64,000 bases of DNA. It comes from CADCTB01 sp035494015. Lineage in GTDB: Bacteria > Actinomycetota > Acidimicrobiia > Acidimicrobiales > AC-14. Location: positions 1-64,000 of the forward strand of contig DATJHJ010000058.1 in assembly GCA_035494015.1 (NCBI GenBank), written 5' to 3'. Every line of letters begins with the position of its first letter. Position 1 is the first letter of the stretch. A program made the position numbers and the translations under genes. The notes beneath the pieces are model-generated. The model did not search any database. It worked only from the letters and a program-made list of their open reading frames with translations, and was not told the origin of the DNA. This document shows, one piece after another, positions 8,270 through 16,677 of the stretch.

Positions 8270-10026
8270 TAGCTTCGCCCGCTTCGGCTGTTGCCGGCCA
8301 CTGTCGCCACCGCGAGCCCGGCCAGGACCAGCCCGATGGCCAGGCCGAGGAGCACCGAGGACCCCTTCACCGCCGGTTCACGCTTCACTGCCGTGGCCTT
8401 GTCGTCGTGGATCACGGTGGCGAAGTAGGCGTCGTCGGTCGGCAGGTCCACGTTGCCGTTGCGGGAGTCGCTCCACGTCACGTAGGCCTGGTCGTCAGTC
8501 GACGCCACGCCCACCGGGCCGCGCAGGTCCTCGGCCAGGTTCATGGAGAAGCCCTCGTTCTGGTTCATGGTCCGGTCGCTGATGCGCGAGTTCTTGGCCC
8601 ACGTCGTTCCGTGGTCGGTGGAGGACGTGTAGAAGATGTCGAAGCACGTCTCGTCGCGGCGGGTGGTGTTCCCGTTGCCTGAGGGGTTGTAGATGGCGTC
8701 GGTGCGGAAGTCCCACCAGGCTACGTCGACCCGACCGTTCGGGGCGATGCTGATGCCCGGGAACATCTGGTCGTAGTTCGGGTTCCGCCTCGGATCGATG
8801 TCGTCGTTGAGCTGCACCCGTTTGCTCCAGGTCTTGCCGCCGTCGGTGGACTTCATGAAGAAGATGTTCCGGTCGTCACGGGGGTTGGGCGGCCCGGTGT
8901 CGCTCTGCTCGAAGACCACGTAGACGTCACCGGTCTTGGCGTCGACCGCCGCCTCCGGCGTGGTCAGGCACGGGCCGCACACCACCCCGCTGCTGTCGAC
9001 GACGGATCCCTTCCAGGTCTTGCCGTCGTCGGTGGACTTGGCCATGAGCAAGCGGGCGCCGGCGCCGGGCTGGCCGGCGGTGGGGGCGGTGGCGGGGACC
9101 GGGGTCGGGACCCAGGCCGGGGCACCGGGTGCGGCCGAGGCGGGACGGCAGAGGTTGGCGGGACCGGGCGGCGTGGGCAGCTGGCCCTGGGCGGGACCGG
9201 CGGTCGTGGCCAGCGGCGGTCGCTCCTTGGTGAAGGCGTAGATGGCGCCGTCCTTGTCGACGGCCAGGCCCGGCTGGTCCGAGCCCTTCACGTCGGTGAG
9301 CGGGAAGCTGCTCTCCAGCACGTCGGTGAGCGGCCCGAAGGTGGCGCCGCCGTCGGTGGAGACCGCCACCATGGTCCGCTCCGAGACCTGGGCCACGGGC
9401 AGGAAGGCGCCCTGGCGGCGGAACCCCACGTAGACCCGCTTGGGATCGGTCGGGTGGACGGCCAGGCGGATGTAGCCGAACCGCTCGAAGTCCCGCGCCG
9501 TGGTCCCGTCGGGCTTGGCGAAGTCACGCTCCTCGGACTTCTTGAGCACCGTGTAGTCCCACGTCTTGCCCAGGTCCGAGCTGCGGGCCACGAACGGGTC
9601 GTTGGGGCCGGACGACGACGCGCTCTGGCCCGCCGTCCCGGCCACGTAGAGGGTCCCGTCGATCCCGAACTTGGCCGCGAAGAACGAGCCGAAGTTGGGC
9701 CGGGTGCACGCCTTGTAGCCGGGGGGAAGGGCGTTCGCCGGCGACTTGGCCCACGTGCGGCCCCGGTCCCGGCTCACGTACACCTCGCACGCCGACGCGT
9801 TGAAGTTCACCACCGGGATGGCGAGGATGTCCGGGTTGAGCGGGTAGACGAGCATCTGGGGCTCGGTGTAGTTGCGGCCCGGGGTGACGTCGGTCGTCAC
9901 CTGGCTGTTGGGGGTGACGATCGGGCCGGTCGCCGGGCCGGCCTGCCGGGCCGTCGCCGGCGTCACGAAGGTCGTCATGGCCACGCAGGCAACCATGGCC
10001 AGAAGCACGCGCCGACCCATGAACAT
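8269..10026 (-). CDS. Secreted Asp-box (BNR-repeat, sialidase-fold) protein with C-terminal membrane anchor
   Basis: A 585-residue exported protein. An N-terminal signal peptide (RRVLLAMVACVAMTTFVTPATA) is followed by a beta-propeller with at least six Asp boxes of the S-x-D-x-G-x-T-W type: SRDRGRTW, SSDLGKTW, STDGGATF, STDDGKTW, STDGGKTW and STDHGTTW. A C-terminal hydrophobic helix (VLLGLAIGLVLAGLAVATVAG) with a basic tail would anchor it in the membrane. Asp boxes occur in sialidases and in many non-enzymatic propellers. I see no clear Arg triad, so enzymatic sialidase activity should not be assumed. It is translationally coupled to the downstream lipoprotein. A purine-rich GGGGGG stretch precedes the start. 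Confidence 0.85.
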   Translation of the reverse strand: MFMGRRVLLAMVACVAMTTFVTPATARQAGPATGPIVTPNSQVTTDVTPGRNYTEPQMLVYPLNPDILAIPVVNFNASACEVYVSRDRGRTWAKSPANALPPGYKACTRPNFGSFFAAKFGIDGTLYVAGTAGQSASSSGPNDPFVARSSDLGKTWDYTVLKKSEERDFAKPDGTTARDFERFGYIRLAVHPTDPKRVYVGFRRQGAFLPVAQVSERTMVAVSTDGGATFGPLTDVLESSFPLTDVKGSDQPGLAVDKDGAIYAFTKERPPLATTAGPAQGQLPTPPGPANLCRPASAAPGAPAWVPTPVPATAPTAGQPGAGARLLMAKSTDDGKTWKGSVVDSSGVVCGPCLTTPEAAVDAKTGDVYVVFEQSDTGPPNPRDDRNIFFMKSTDGGKTWSKRVQLNDDIDPRRNPNYDQMFPGISIAPNGRVDVAWWDFRTDAIYNPSGNGNTTRRDETCFDIFYTSSTDHGTTWAKNSRISDRTMNQNEGFSMNLAEDLRGPVGVASTDDQAYVTWSDSRNGNVDLPTDDAYFATVIHDDKATAVKREPAVKGSSVLLGLAIGLVLAGLAVATVAGNSRSGRS

Positions 10027-10098
10027 GTCCCCCCCGAGCTCGGTTCCAGTAGCAGCCGGATTCCAGCACCGCGGCGGCGGTGGAGCAACAGCGCCGGC

Positions 10099-10470
10099 CT
10101 AGGCGCCGGGGGCGGCCTCGCACCAGCGGCAGCGGCGCTCCAGAAAGGTGACGCTGCCGCCCACCTGCATCGTCTGCCCACCGATCATCTCGTGGCGGCC
10201 CCGGCGGCAGCGCAGCCGGCGCCACTTGTCGGCCAGGGTGTCGTGGTCGCCGTAGGACCAGGGTAGGAGGAGGTGGGCGAGGAAGGGGCCATGTTCCGGC
10301 TCCGACGGGGCGGGGAGGGCGTCCGCGTCCTCGGTCGGCTCCGGGGCGGGCACGGGCACGGGCAAGGGGAGGAGCTCGGCTTCCCGCGCCAGCCCGAAGG
10401 TGGGTGCCCGATCGGGGGTCCGCTCCGTCCACCGCTCCAGATCCTTCGCCACCAGCTGACACGGTCGCAC
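10099..10470 (-). CDS. Small protein with a C-terminal Cys/His cluster
   Basis: A predicted 123-residue protein of unknown function. The N-terminal half is Pro/Glu-rich and probably disordered (LPLPVPVPAPEPTEDAD). The C-terminal half has C-x3-GRHE followed by RRCRWCEAAPGA, a possible metal-binding ribbon. The GTG at 10470 is the first usable start, but the reading frame stays open and protein-like upstream (VPVIHCKTGRPVRPCQL, overlapping the end of the neighbouring NAD(P)-binding gene), so the true N-terminus may be longer. It lies 35 bp downstream of that gene on the same strand. Confidence 0.55.
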   Translation of the reverse strand: MRPCQLVAKDLERWTERTPDRAPTFGLAREAELLPLPVPVPAPEPTEDADALPAPSEPEHGPFLAHLLLPWSYGDHDTLADKWRRLRCRRGRHEMIGGQTMQVGGSVTFLERRCRWCEAAPGA

Positions 10471-10505
10471 CGGGCGGCCCGTCTTGCAATGGATGACCGG
10501 GACAC

Positions 10506-11384
10506 CTACCGGCGGGAGGCGGCCGATCTGGACGAGACGAAGTCGCGGACGAAGTCCTCGATGCCGGTCGGCTGCACGCCGAAGGTGGCCGCGGCGGCGG
10601 CCATGTCGACGGGGGAGTCGTACGTCTCGAGGGCTTGGAAGAGGCCGTTGATGGCGTCGGGTAACCCCGGGACCGGCTCACCCGGAGGTACGGTCCGGAC
10701 CGGGATCTCCCGGCCCAACACCCGCTCGAACGCGGCGACGACGTCCCGCCACGAAATCGGCTCGGGGCCGCCGACGGGGAGCCGGCGGTTCCGGGCCTCG
10801 GCATGGTCGACGGCGGCGACGGCGTACAAGGCCACGTCGTTCATGGCCACCATGGAGTGGCGCCGGCGGCCCTCCCCGACCAGGGTGACGGGTTGGCCGG
10901 CGAGCGCAGGGGCCCCGACGACCACCGGCACAGACGTGTCCATGAACACGTTGGGCTGGAGGATGGTCCACGTCATGGCGCTGTTCTCCAGCCGCCGCTC
11001 CGCCAGGCCCTTGGCCCGGGTGAACGGCACCGGGCTGGCCGCGTCGGCGCCAAGGACCGACGTGAACACGAAGTGGCGGACGCCTCCCGCCTCGGCGGCG
11101 TCGATCAGGCTGGCGTTGCCCTCGACGTCGACTCGTTCGACCGTGTCGGCGCCGCTGCGCCCGATGGCGTTGGCGGTGGTGAGGACGGTTTCGACCCCCG
11201 TGCAGGCGGTTCGCAGCGACGCCCGATCCTTGAGATCGCCCGTCACCGGCTCGGCGCCGGCATCGACGAGCGGGCCGTGCGACGACCCGGGCCGCACGAG
11301 GATGCGAACGTCGTTCCCCGCCTCCAGCAGCCTTCGGGCGATGGCCCCGCCGAGGCGGCCTGTTGCTCCCACGACCAGGATCAC
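10506..11384 (-). CDS. NAD(P)-binding NmrA/SDR-like protein
   Basis: A 292-residue atypical short-chain-dehydrogenase protein of the NmrA/NAD(P)H-binding type. It opens with the dinucleotide motif VVGATGRLGGAIARRLL and continues with LVRPGS and a HFVFTSVLGAD strand. There is no canonical YxxxK, as is usual for NmrA-like sensors and quinone-reductase-like members. The GTG at 11384 is preceded by GAGAGAGGAG six bases upstream; a much longer open frame upstream of it is not protein-like. It lies 68 bp downstream of the six-gene minus-strand operon and may be co-transcribed with it. Confidence 0.85.
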   Translation of the reverse strand: MILVVGATGRLGGAIARRLLEAGNDVRILVRPGSSHGPLVDAGAEPVTGDLKDRASLRTACTGVETVLTTANAIGRSGADTVERVDVEGNASLIDAAEAGGVRHFVFTSVLGADAASPVPFTRAKGLAERRLENSAMTWTILQPNVFMDTSVPVVVGAPALAGQPVTLVGEGRRRHSMVAMNDVALYAVAAVDHAEARNRRLPVGGPEPISWRDVVAAFERVLGREIPVRTVPPGEPVPGLPDAINGLFQALETYDSPVDMAAAAATFGVQPTGIEDFVRDFVSSRSAASRR

Positions 11385-11452
11385 GATCGGCTCCTCTCTC
11401 CCGACGCTTCGATCTTCCCAAATCTCCGCATGCGGGCCCCGCCGCTCGACGC

Positions 11453-12355
11453 TCAGGTGACGTCTGCGCCCGGCCCGCGGAAGAAGGTCCAGATCACCTG
11501 CTCGGCCGAGGGGGTCTGGGCGTCGCCCGAGGGCCAGGCGTGGCTGCCCCCGTCGTAGAGCGCGTACGCCAGCCGAGTGTTGCTGCGGCAGCCGCTCCAG
11601 TGGCGTTCGGTGAGGGTGCCGGAGACGGTGGTGCTGGCCGCGTTGGCGCAGGCCCCGACCTGGCGCCAGCCGGCCACCATGGCCTCGACGGTGGGCTCGT
11701 GGAAGCCGTTCACCACCCGCTCGGGCCGGCTGGCGTCGACGGCGAGCAGCGGGTCGTCGCGGGACGCGACCGCGAGCAGCGACACCGGCCTGGGGTGCGG
11801 GCAGGAGTAGACCGACACCGCTTCGACCGCGGCCACCCCGGCGAAGAGGTCGGGAGCGGCGCAGGCCAGGCGGAGCGCCATCCGGCCGCCGTTGCTGTAG
11901 CCGGCCAGGTACACATGCGACGCCGAGGCATCGGGCTCGGTGGCCAGGACGTGGTGCACGAGCCCCTTGATGAAGGCCACGTCGTCGATACCGGCGGCGT
12001 GGGCCTCGCCGCAGCAGGCGCCGGCGTTCCACGAGTCCCGGTAGCCGGCCGGGAAGACGGTGATCGCCGGCCCGACGACGGGCGCGAACCCGGTCATCGC
12101 CTCGGTCTGCGCCGGGTTCATCGTCCGCCCGTGTAGGACGACCAGCACGGGCAGGCGGGCCCGGCTCGGGGTGGCCGGGCGGACCGTCAAGTAGGTGCGC
12201 TGGCGGCCGCCGATCATCATGCTGGAGGTCGTCTGGGCCCACCGGGCGGGGGCGACCGCAGCGGTCGCCGGCCGCGGGCTGTCCGTGGAGACGACGAGGA
12301 GCGCGACGGCGAACCCGGCGACGACCAGCTTGGCGATGACCCCACGTCCCCTCAC
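11453..12355 (-). CDS. Exported alpha/beta hydrolase, PHB-depolymerase/feruloyl-esterase-like
   Basis: A 300-residue secreted hydrolase. The GTG start at 12355 overlaps the stop of the phosphatase gene (GTGA). An N-terminal signal or anchor helix (KLVVAGFAVALLVVSTDS) precedes a LpqC/PHB-depolymerase-like alpha/beta fold: LPVLVVLHGRTMNPAQ, the nucleophile elbow GYSNGG, the late Asp in ASRDDPLLAVD and the catalytic His in GGSHAWP. Several cysteines (ACCGEAH, SGC) may form disulfides outside the cell. As the last gene of the overlapping chain it may release or modify the product extracellularly; the substrate is unknown. Confidence 0.85.
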   Translation of the reverse strand: MRGRGVIAKLVVAGFAVALLVVSTDSPRPATAAVAPARWAQTTSSMMIGGRQRTYLTVRPATPSRARLPVLVVLHGRTMNPAQTEAMTGFAPVVGPAITVFPAGYRDSWNAGACCGEAHAAGIDDVAFIKGLVHHVLATEPDASASHVYLAGYSNGGRMALRLACAAPDLFAGVAAVEAVSVYSCPHPRPVSLLAVASRDDPLLAVDASRPERVVNGFHEPTVEAMVAGWRQVGACANAASTTVSGTLTERHWSGCRSNTRLAYALYDGGSHAWPSGDAQTPSAEQVIWTFFRGPGADVT

Positions 12356-12960
12356 CGAGAGACAAGGGTGGCACGCCGAGCTGGGGAGCTGGGAGCGGGG
12401 ATGGTCAGCCACTGGCCGTTGCCGAGATGGGGGGCGATGCCGGTGCCTCCGAGCGCCGCCATTGCGGCGCGCAGGGCCAGGCCGTGGGAGACGACGATCA
12501 GCGTGGCCCCGTGGGGCACGCCGGAGAGGCCGGTGAGGACCGCGGCTGCAACCCTGGCCCCGGCTTCGGCTTCCGTCTCCCCGCCGCCCCGTCGGCGCGT
12601 CGGCCACGGTTCGGCCCGCCAGCGAGCGTGCTCGTCCGGGAAGCGCCGCCGGGCCTCGTCGTCGTCGAGCCCCTCCCAATCCCCGAGGGCCACCTCGCGC
12701 AGGGCAGGGTCGACCAGCAGGTTCGGTCCCGCGTCGCCCGCTGCGTGGCAGGCGGCGGCGATGATCTCGGCCGTCACCTGCGCCCGGGCCAGGTCGCTGC
12801 TCAAGATGGACCACGGTCGGAGCGGGGCCAGGCGGGCGCCGGCGGCCCGGGCCTGGGCGACGCCCACGTCGTCGAGCGGCGGGTCGGCCTGGCCCTGGAA
12901 CCGGCCGGTCGCGTTCCACGCCGTCCGGCCGTGGCGCAGCAGGACGAGCCGCGGGGTCAA
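12352..12960 (-). CDS. Histidine phosphatase family protein
   Basis: A 202-residue phosphoglycerate-mutase-fold phosphatase. The signature LVLLRHGRTAWNATGRFQGQ is at the N-terminus, with a conserved Arg in SSDLARAQVTAE, Glu in REVALGDWEGL and the second His in VVSHGLALRA. The start is a TTG at 12960 overlapping the stop of the VOC gene (TTGA). Such enzymes remove phosphate from small metabolites. Next to a phosphosulfolactate synthase it is an obvious candidate to hydrolyse the phosphorylated product, a job done by the unrelated ComB in the methanogen pathway. This role is inference. Confidence 0.88.
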   Translation of the reverse strand: MTPRLVLLRHGRTAWNATGRFQGQADPPLDDVGVAQARAAGARLAPLRPWSILSSDLARAQVTAEIIAAACHAAGDAGPNLLVDPALREVALGDWEGLDDDEARRRFPDEHARWRAEPWPTRRRGGGETEAEAGARVAAAVLTGLSGVPHGATLIVVSHGLALRAAMAALGGTGIAPHLGNGQWLTIPAPSSPARRATLVSR

Positions 12961-13361
12961 TACATCATCCGCGGGTCGCGGTAGTGCTTGAACTCGAGCA
13001 GGTTGTCGGACGGGTCGCGCAGGACGAAGGTCAGGTGCTCCTCGACCATCCCTTCGAACCGGGGCTGGACGCCCCGGAAGAACGGGAGCTTGCGCTGCTC
13101 GGCCAGGGCCACCAGGGCGTCGAAGTCCTCCCGGGCCCGGAAGGTCACGCCGAAGTGGCGGGGGTAGAGGTCGAGCTCGCCGGCGGCCGCCGTCGGCGGG
13201 GAGAGGTGGCACACCACCTGGTCGCCGAAGAAGTCAAGGGTGATCCGGTCGGGGTAGCGGCGGGCCAGGTGGCAGCCGAGCCCGCCGACGTAGAACGCTT
13301 CCGCCTCGTCGAGGTCGTGGGCCGGGATGGCCAGGTGGAAGGCGTCGCGGGGCTCACGCAT
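12957..13361 (-). CDS. VOC (glyoxalase/dioxygenase-fold) protein
   Basis: A 134-residue vicinal-oxygen-chelate protein: FHLAIPAHDLDEAEAFYVGGLGC at the start, HFGVTFRAREDFDALVALAEQ in the middle and FVLRDPSDNLLEFKHY at the end, with His and Glu residues in metal-ligand positions. VOC proteins include lyases, dioxygenases, epimerases and binding proteins, so the reaction cannot be named. Its start overlaps the end of the phosphosulfolactate synthase gene by 8 bp and its stop overlaps the phosphatase start, so it is an integral member of the operon. Confidence 0.85.
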   Translation of the reverse strand: MREPRDAFHLAIPAHDLDEAEAFYVGGLGCHLARRYPDRITLDFFGDQVVCHLSPPTAAAGELDLYPRHFGVTFRAREDFDALVALAEQRKLPFFRGVQPRFEGMVEEHLTFVLRDPSDNLLEFKHYRDPRMMY

Positions 13362-14136
13362 ACGCGGCCACCGTCTCGAAGTGCAGCAGGGTGTCGGCCC
13401 GCAGCCCGAGCCGCAGGGTCTCCAGGCCGATGACGTCGCCCGCGGCGATGTTGCCGAGGTTGACGTTGGCGCCCAGCCGGGTCACGAAGTGGACCTGCAG
13501 CTCCTTGGTGGGGGCTTCGAAGAGCAGGTGGTCGGGGTCGACGCCGCTGGCCAGGATGTCGTCGACGATCCCGTCCCGCAGCGAGCCGTCCGCCCGGCAG
13601 ATCCCGCTGCGCCCGCTCTCCCGGGCTTCGGCGATCACCAGCGACGCCCCGGCCTCCAGGTCCTCGCCGATGGCGTCGACCCACTCCGCGGACGACAGGT
13701 CCTCGGAGCGGCGGGCGTCCTTGAACCCCACCTCGCTGACCACGTCGAACTCCTCCGCGCAGCGGCGGATGTAGTCGGCCTTGGCCGCGTTGGGCAGCGG
13801 GATCGTCCCGTTCGAGATCTCGACCGTCGTGCAGCCCCACCGGCGGCAGTAGTCGACGAAGCCGTCGAAGCGCCGCTGGACGACGAACTTCTCGAACAGC
13901 GTCCCCCCGAACCAGAACCGGACGCCGTGGTCGCGCAGGCAGTCGATCTTGGCTTCCAGCGCCTCCGTCACCAGGCAGGTGCCCCAGCCGAACTTCACCG
14001 CGTCGATGTGGGCGGCGTTGCTGGCGATGGCGTCGGCGAAGTAGGCCCGGGGGAGCCCGTTGTCGATCACCATGGTGATCCCGGACCGCCGGGGCTTGCC
14101 CGAGCGGGCGGGTAGGTCGAGGGGCGTGGGGTTCAC
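13354..14136 (-). CDS. Phosphosulfolactate synthase (ComA family)
   Basis: A 260-residue TIM-barrel protein of the ComA family. In methanogens and some bacteria ComA adds sulfite to phosphoenolpyruvate to give (2R)-phospho-3-sulfolactate, the first step to coenzyme M. Family blocks are visible in order: SGITMVIDNGLP, DAVKFGWGTCL, FWFGGTLFEKF, TTVEISNGTIPL, VVSEVGFKD, LVIAEARESG, LLFEAPTKELQVHFV and ANVNLGNIAAGD. The GTG at 14136 overlaps the ligase stop (GTGA) and follows AAAGGAG by seven bases. No other coenzyme M genes are present, so the product may feed a different pathway. ComA relatives with other functions exist (e.g. plant HSA32). Confidence 0.87.
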   Translation of the reverse strand: MNPTPLDLPARSGKPRRSGITMVIDNGLPRAYFADAIASNAAHIDAVKFGWGTCLVTEALEAKIDCLRDHGVRFWFGGTLFEKFVVQRRFDGFVDYCRRWGCTTVEISNGTIPLPNAAKADYIRRCAEEFDVVSEVGFKDARRSEDLSSAEWVDAIGEDLEAGASLVIAEARESGRSGICRADGSLRDGIVDDILASGVDPDHLLFEAPTKELQVHFVTRLGANVNLGNIAAGDVIGLETLRLGLRADTLLHFETVAAYA

Positions 14137-15437
14137 GACGAGCTCCTTTGCACGAGGGTGCGCCGGACGTCGCGACGGCGAACCTTCCCCGTCGGGCCCG
14201 CGGGCAGGGCGTCGACGACGGATATCTGGGCGGGGACCTTGAACCGGCTCAGGCTCGACTGGCAGCGCAGGGCCAGCTCGGCGGCCAGCCGGTGGCGGTC
14301 GACCCGGCCGCCGCCCGGGACGACGAAGGCGACGGGTTCGTCGCCGAAGACGGGATGGGCCCGGCCCACGACGGCGGCGGCGGCGACCCGGGGATCGGCC
14401 AGCAGCACGGCCTCGACATCGCCCGGGTAGACCTTCTCCCCGCCCCGGTTGATGACGTCGTCGGCCCGCCCGGCCAGGTAGAGGAAGCCGTCGGCGTCGA
14501 GGCGGCCCAGGTCGGCCGTGGCCAGCCAGCCGCCAGCTGGGGTGGTGGCGACCGCCGGGCCGCGGATCTCCACCTCGCCGACCTGGCCGGGAGGGCACGG
14601 CGTGCCGTCGCTCGACACGACCCGCAGCGCGACCCCCACCGGGCGCCCGACCGACCCGGGCCGGCGGTCGGCGGCCTCGATGGGGTTGGCGGTGATCTGG
14701 CTGGCCGCCTCGGTCATGCCGTAGGTCTCGAGGATGCCGATCCCGCAGTGGGCTTCGAACCGGGCCCGGACGGCGGGGGCCAGCGGGGCGGATGCCGAAC
14801 GGACGAAGCGGATGCGGCGGGCAACGGCCGGGTCGGGCGCGGGCGTCTCGGCCAGCAGGGCGATGATGGCGGGAACGGCGTTCACCCACGTGACGTCGTG
14901 GGTCGCCACCGTGGTCCAGAACGTCCGCCGGGAGAACCGCCGGTCGACGACGAGGGTGCTGCCGGCCACCAGGGTGGAGAGCACGCCCACGACCAGGGCG
15001 TTGATGTGGAACAGCGGGAGCGGGCAGTAGCCGCGGTCGTCGGCGCTCAGGCGGTGGTGGGCGACGACGGCGCCGGCGGTGTGGAGGAGCTGCGCCTCGG
15101 TGAGGGCGATGGTCTTCGGGCGCCCGGTCGTGCCCGAGCTGGCCATGACCACGGCGGCACCGGGGGGTGACGGGTCGACGGCGTGGACGGCGGCCATCGG
15201 CTCGAGCGGGACGACGGGGACCGACGCGGCCAGGGCGGCGAGGAAGGTGGCGACGTTGTCCAGCGGGTCCGGCGTGCGCAGGGCCAGGGGCGCTCCTGGG
15301 GGCGGCGCGTCGGCGGCCAGGGCGGTGGCGCGCGCCTGGACGTCGCCCCAGGTGACGGCCCGGCCGGTCGCCCCCTCGACGAAGGCGGGCCGGTCGCCCT
15401 GCCCGGCTCGCTCGGCGAGCAGTTGGCCCACGGTCAC
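14133..15437 (-). CDS. AMP-forming acyl-CoA synthetase/ligase family protein
   Basis: A 434-residue ANL-superfamily enzyme, somewhat shorter than the usual ~500-550. It activates a carboxylate as acyl-AMP and transfers it, usually to CoA. Motifs: P-loop-like ASSGTTGRPKTIALT, YGMTEAASQI, the hinge region TADLGRLDADGFLYLAGRADDVINRGGEKVYPGDVE and the catalytic-lysine motif GPTGKVRRRDV. The GTG at 15437 overlaps the stop of the acyltransferase gene (GTGA). The closest general resemblance is to oxalate/long-chain acyl-CoA ligases; the substrate cannot be read from sequence. It probably activates an acid for use with the phosphosulfolactate-derived product (inference). Confidence 0.9.
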   Translation of the reverse strand: MTVGQLLAERAGQGDRPAFVEGATGRAVTWGDVQARATALAADAPPPGAPLALRTPDPLDNVATFLAALAASVPVVPLEPMAAVHAVDPSPPGAAVVMASSGTTGRPKTIALTEAQLLHTAGAVVAHHRLSADDRGYCPLPLFHINALVVGVLSTLVAGSTLVVDRRFSRRTFWTTVATHDVTWVNAVPAIIALLAETPAPDPAVARRIRFVRSASAPLAPAVRARFEAHCGIGILETYGMTEAASQITANPIEAADRRPGSVGRPVGVALRVVSSDGTPCPPGQVGEVEIRGPAVATTPAGGWLATADLGRLDADGFLYLAGRADDVINRGGEKVYPGDVEAVLLADPRVAAAAVVGRAHPVFGDEPVAFVVPGGGRVDRHRLAAELALRCQSSLSRFKVPAQISVVDALPAGPTGKVRRRDVRRTLVQRSSS

Positions 15438-16579
15438 GATGGGATCGTCGCTTCGCGGGGTGAGAGAACCGGTAGGGGAGGCTGGGCGACAGCTGGGAGC
15501 TCGCTGGGCTCGGGGCGGAGGCGGCCGGTGAGGGCGAGCGACAGGGGTGTGCGGCGGGCGACGAGGGTGATGGCGATGGCGCCGGCGGCGGCGCCCAGAA
15601 AGGCGGCCACTGTCGAGAGGGGCGCGGGAACGCGCTGGCCGGCGTTGCCCAGCCCGGCCGACAGCAGGAGCTGCAGGACCAGGGGATGGGCCAGGTAGAC
15701 ACCGAAGGAGATGTCCGACGCCTCGGCGACCAGTCGCTCCGACCGGCGGGCGCCGTCGCTCCACCGGGCCCCGGCCACCGACAGCAGCAGGGTGGCGGCC
15801 AGGCAGGTGAGGAGCATGCCCGGCTGCAGGACGTCGGCCGCGTCCCGGGGCGCCCGGTCGGAGAGCTGGACGGCGTAGGCCACGACGGCCAGCGCCGCCG
15901 AGCCCAACCCGACCGCCACCAGCGAGCGTGACCGGCGGCGGAGGAGGGGGCGCAGGCGGTCGACGTGGACGGCGGCGTAGCACCCGGCCAGCACGTAGAC
16001 CGCGTACGTGGGCAGGAGCTCGTAGGCGCGGCCCCACAGCGCGGCGGCCCAGGGCGCGGTGGGGGTGACGTCGTGCAGGGCGGCCAGCCAGGCCACGTTG
16101 AGGACGCCCACCACGGCCAGGACGGTCCCGGCCCGGCTCGCCGTCGCCCGGACGAGGCGCAGGATCAGCGGAAAGGCCAGGTACAGCTGCATGGTGACGA
16201 GGAGGAAGTACAGGTGGTACTCGGCGTTGCCGGTGAGCAGGTCCGAGAGCAGGCCGTGGCCGCTCGGGTGGCCGGTCAACGCGCCGTCGGCCCGGTAGAC
16301 GAGCGTCCACACCACGTAAGGGGTGGCGACGAGGGGGAAGCGGCGCCGCCAGAACGTCCGGGCCCCGGGGTAGCGCCGTGGGGCGGAATAGACGAGCACG
16401 AAGCCCATGAGGGCGAAGAACAGCTCGCGGCCGAACTGGAGGACCATGAGGCCCCCGGCCGCCAGGCGGTTGGCCGGCTGCTCGGTGAAGGCGATGGCGT
16501 GGACGGCGATGACGGCGCCGAAGGTGAGGATCCTGATGACGTCGATCTCGTGCAGGTGCTCGGCGCGGGCTTCGGCCAC
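15434..16579 (-). CDS. Integral-membrane acyltransferase (acyltransferase-3 family)
   Basis: A 381-residue polytopic membrane protein with about ten hydrophobic helices. It opens with EIDVIRILTFGAVIAVHAIAF, the family pattern in which an Arg and a membrane His are expected to be catalytic, and has FGRELFFALMGFVLVYS next. A late SFGVYLAHPLVLQLLL is also typical. The family O-acylates sugars, lipids and antibiotics at the membrane. It has a GTG start and is the first gene of the six-gene overlapping chain, so its promoter should lie in 16580-16677, shared divergently with the HhH-GPD gene. Its C-terminal tail is Pro-rich. Confidence 0.88.
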   Translation of the reverse strand: MAEARAEHLHEIDVIRILTFGAVIAVHAIAFTEQPANRLAAGGLMVLQFGRELFFALMGFVLVYSAPRRYPGARTFWRRRFPLVATPYVVWTLVYRADGALTGHPSGHGLLSDLLTGNAEYHLYFLLVTMQLYLAFPLILRLVRATASRAGTVLAVVGVLNVAWLAALHDVTPTAPWAAALWGRAYELLPTYAVYVLAGCYAAVHVDRLRPLLRRRSRSLVAVGLGSAALAVVAYAVQLSDRAPRDAADVLQPGMLLTCLAATLLLSVAGARWSDGARRSERLVAEASDISFGVYLAHPLVLQLLLSAGLGNAGQRVPAPLSTVAAFLGAAAGAIAITLVARRTPLSLALTGRLRPEPSELPAVAQPPLPVLSPREATIPS

Positions 16580-16643
16580 TGCCGGGGGACGCTCGCACTC
16601 TGGGCTGGGAGCCCTCGGAGAGAGCGCTGAGAGATTGCTGGGA

Positions 16644-16671
16644 CCAGCCGCCGGACGGGGCCGGCGGCTGG
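16644..16671. promoter_or_regulatory. Perfect hairpin immediately upstream of the HhH-GPD start
   Basis: CCAGCCGCCGG (16644-16654) and CCGGCGGCTGG (16661-16671) are perfect 11-bp complements around a 6-base loop. The stem ends six bases before the ATG at 16678 and occupies the place where a ribosome-binding site should be. It could act in translation control, or as an operator between the divergent genes. Confidence 0.5.
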
Positions 16672-16677
16672 CTTACC

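Noticed and set aside
8269..10026. Annotation as a true sialidase
   Set aside because: Asp boxes alone do not prove activity and the catalytic Arg triad, Tyr and Glu could not be identified.
13354..14136. A coenzyme M biosynthesis operon
   Set aside because: Only the ComA-family gene is present; ComB, ComC, ComD/E or the bacterial XcbB-E type genes are not seen nearby.
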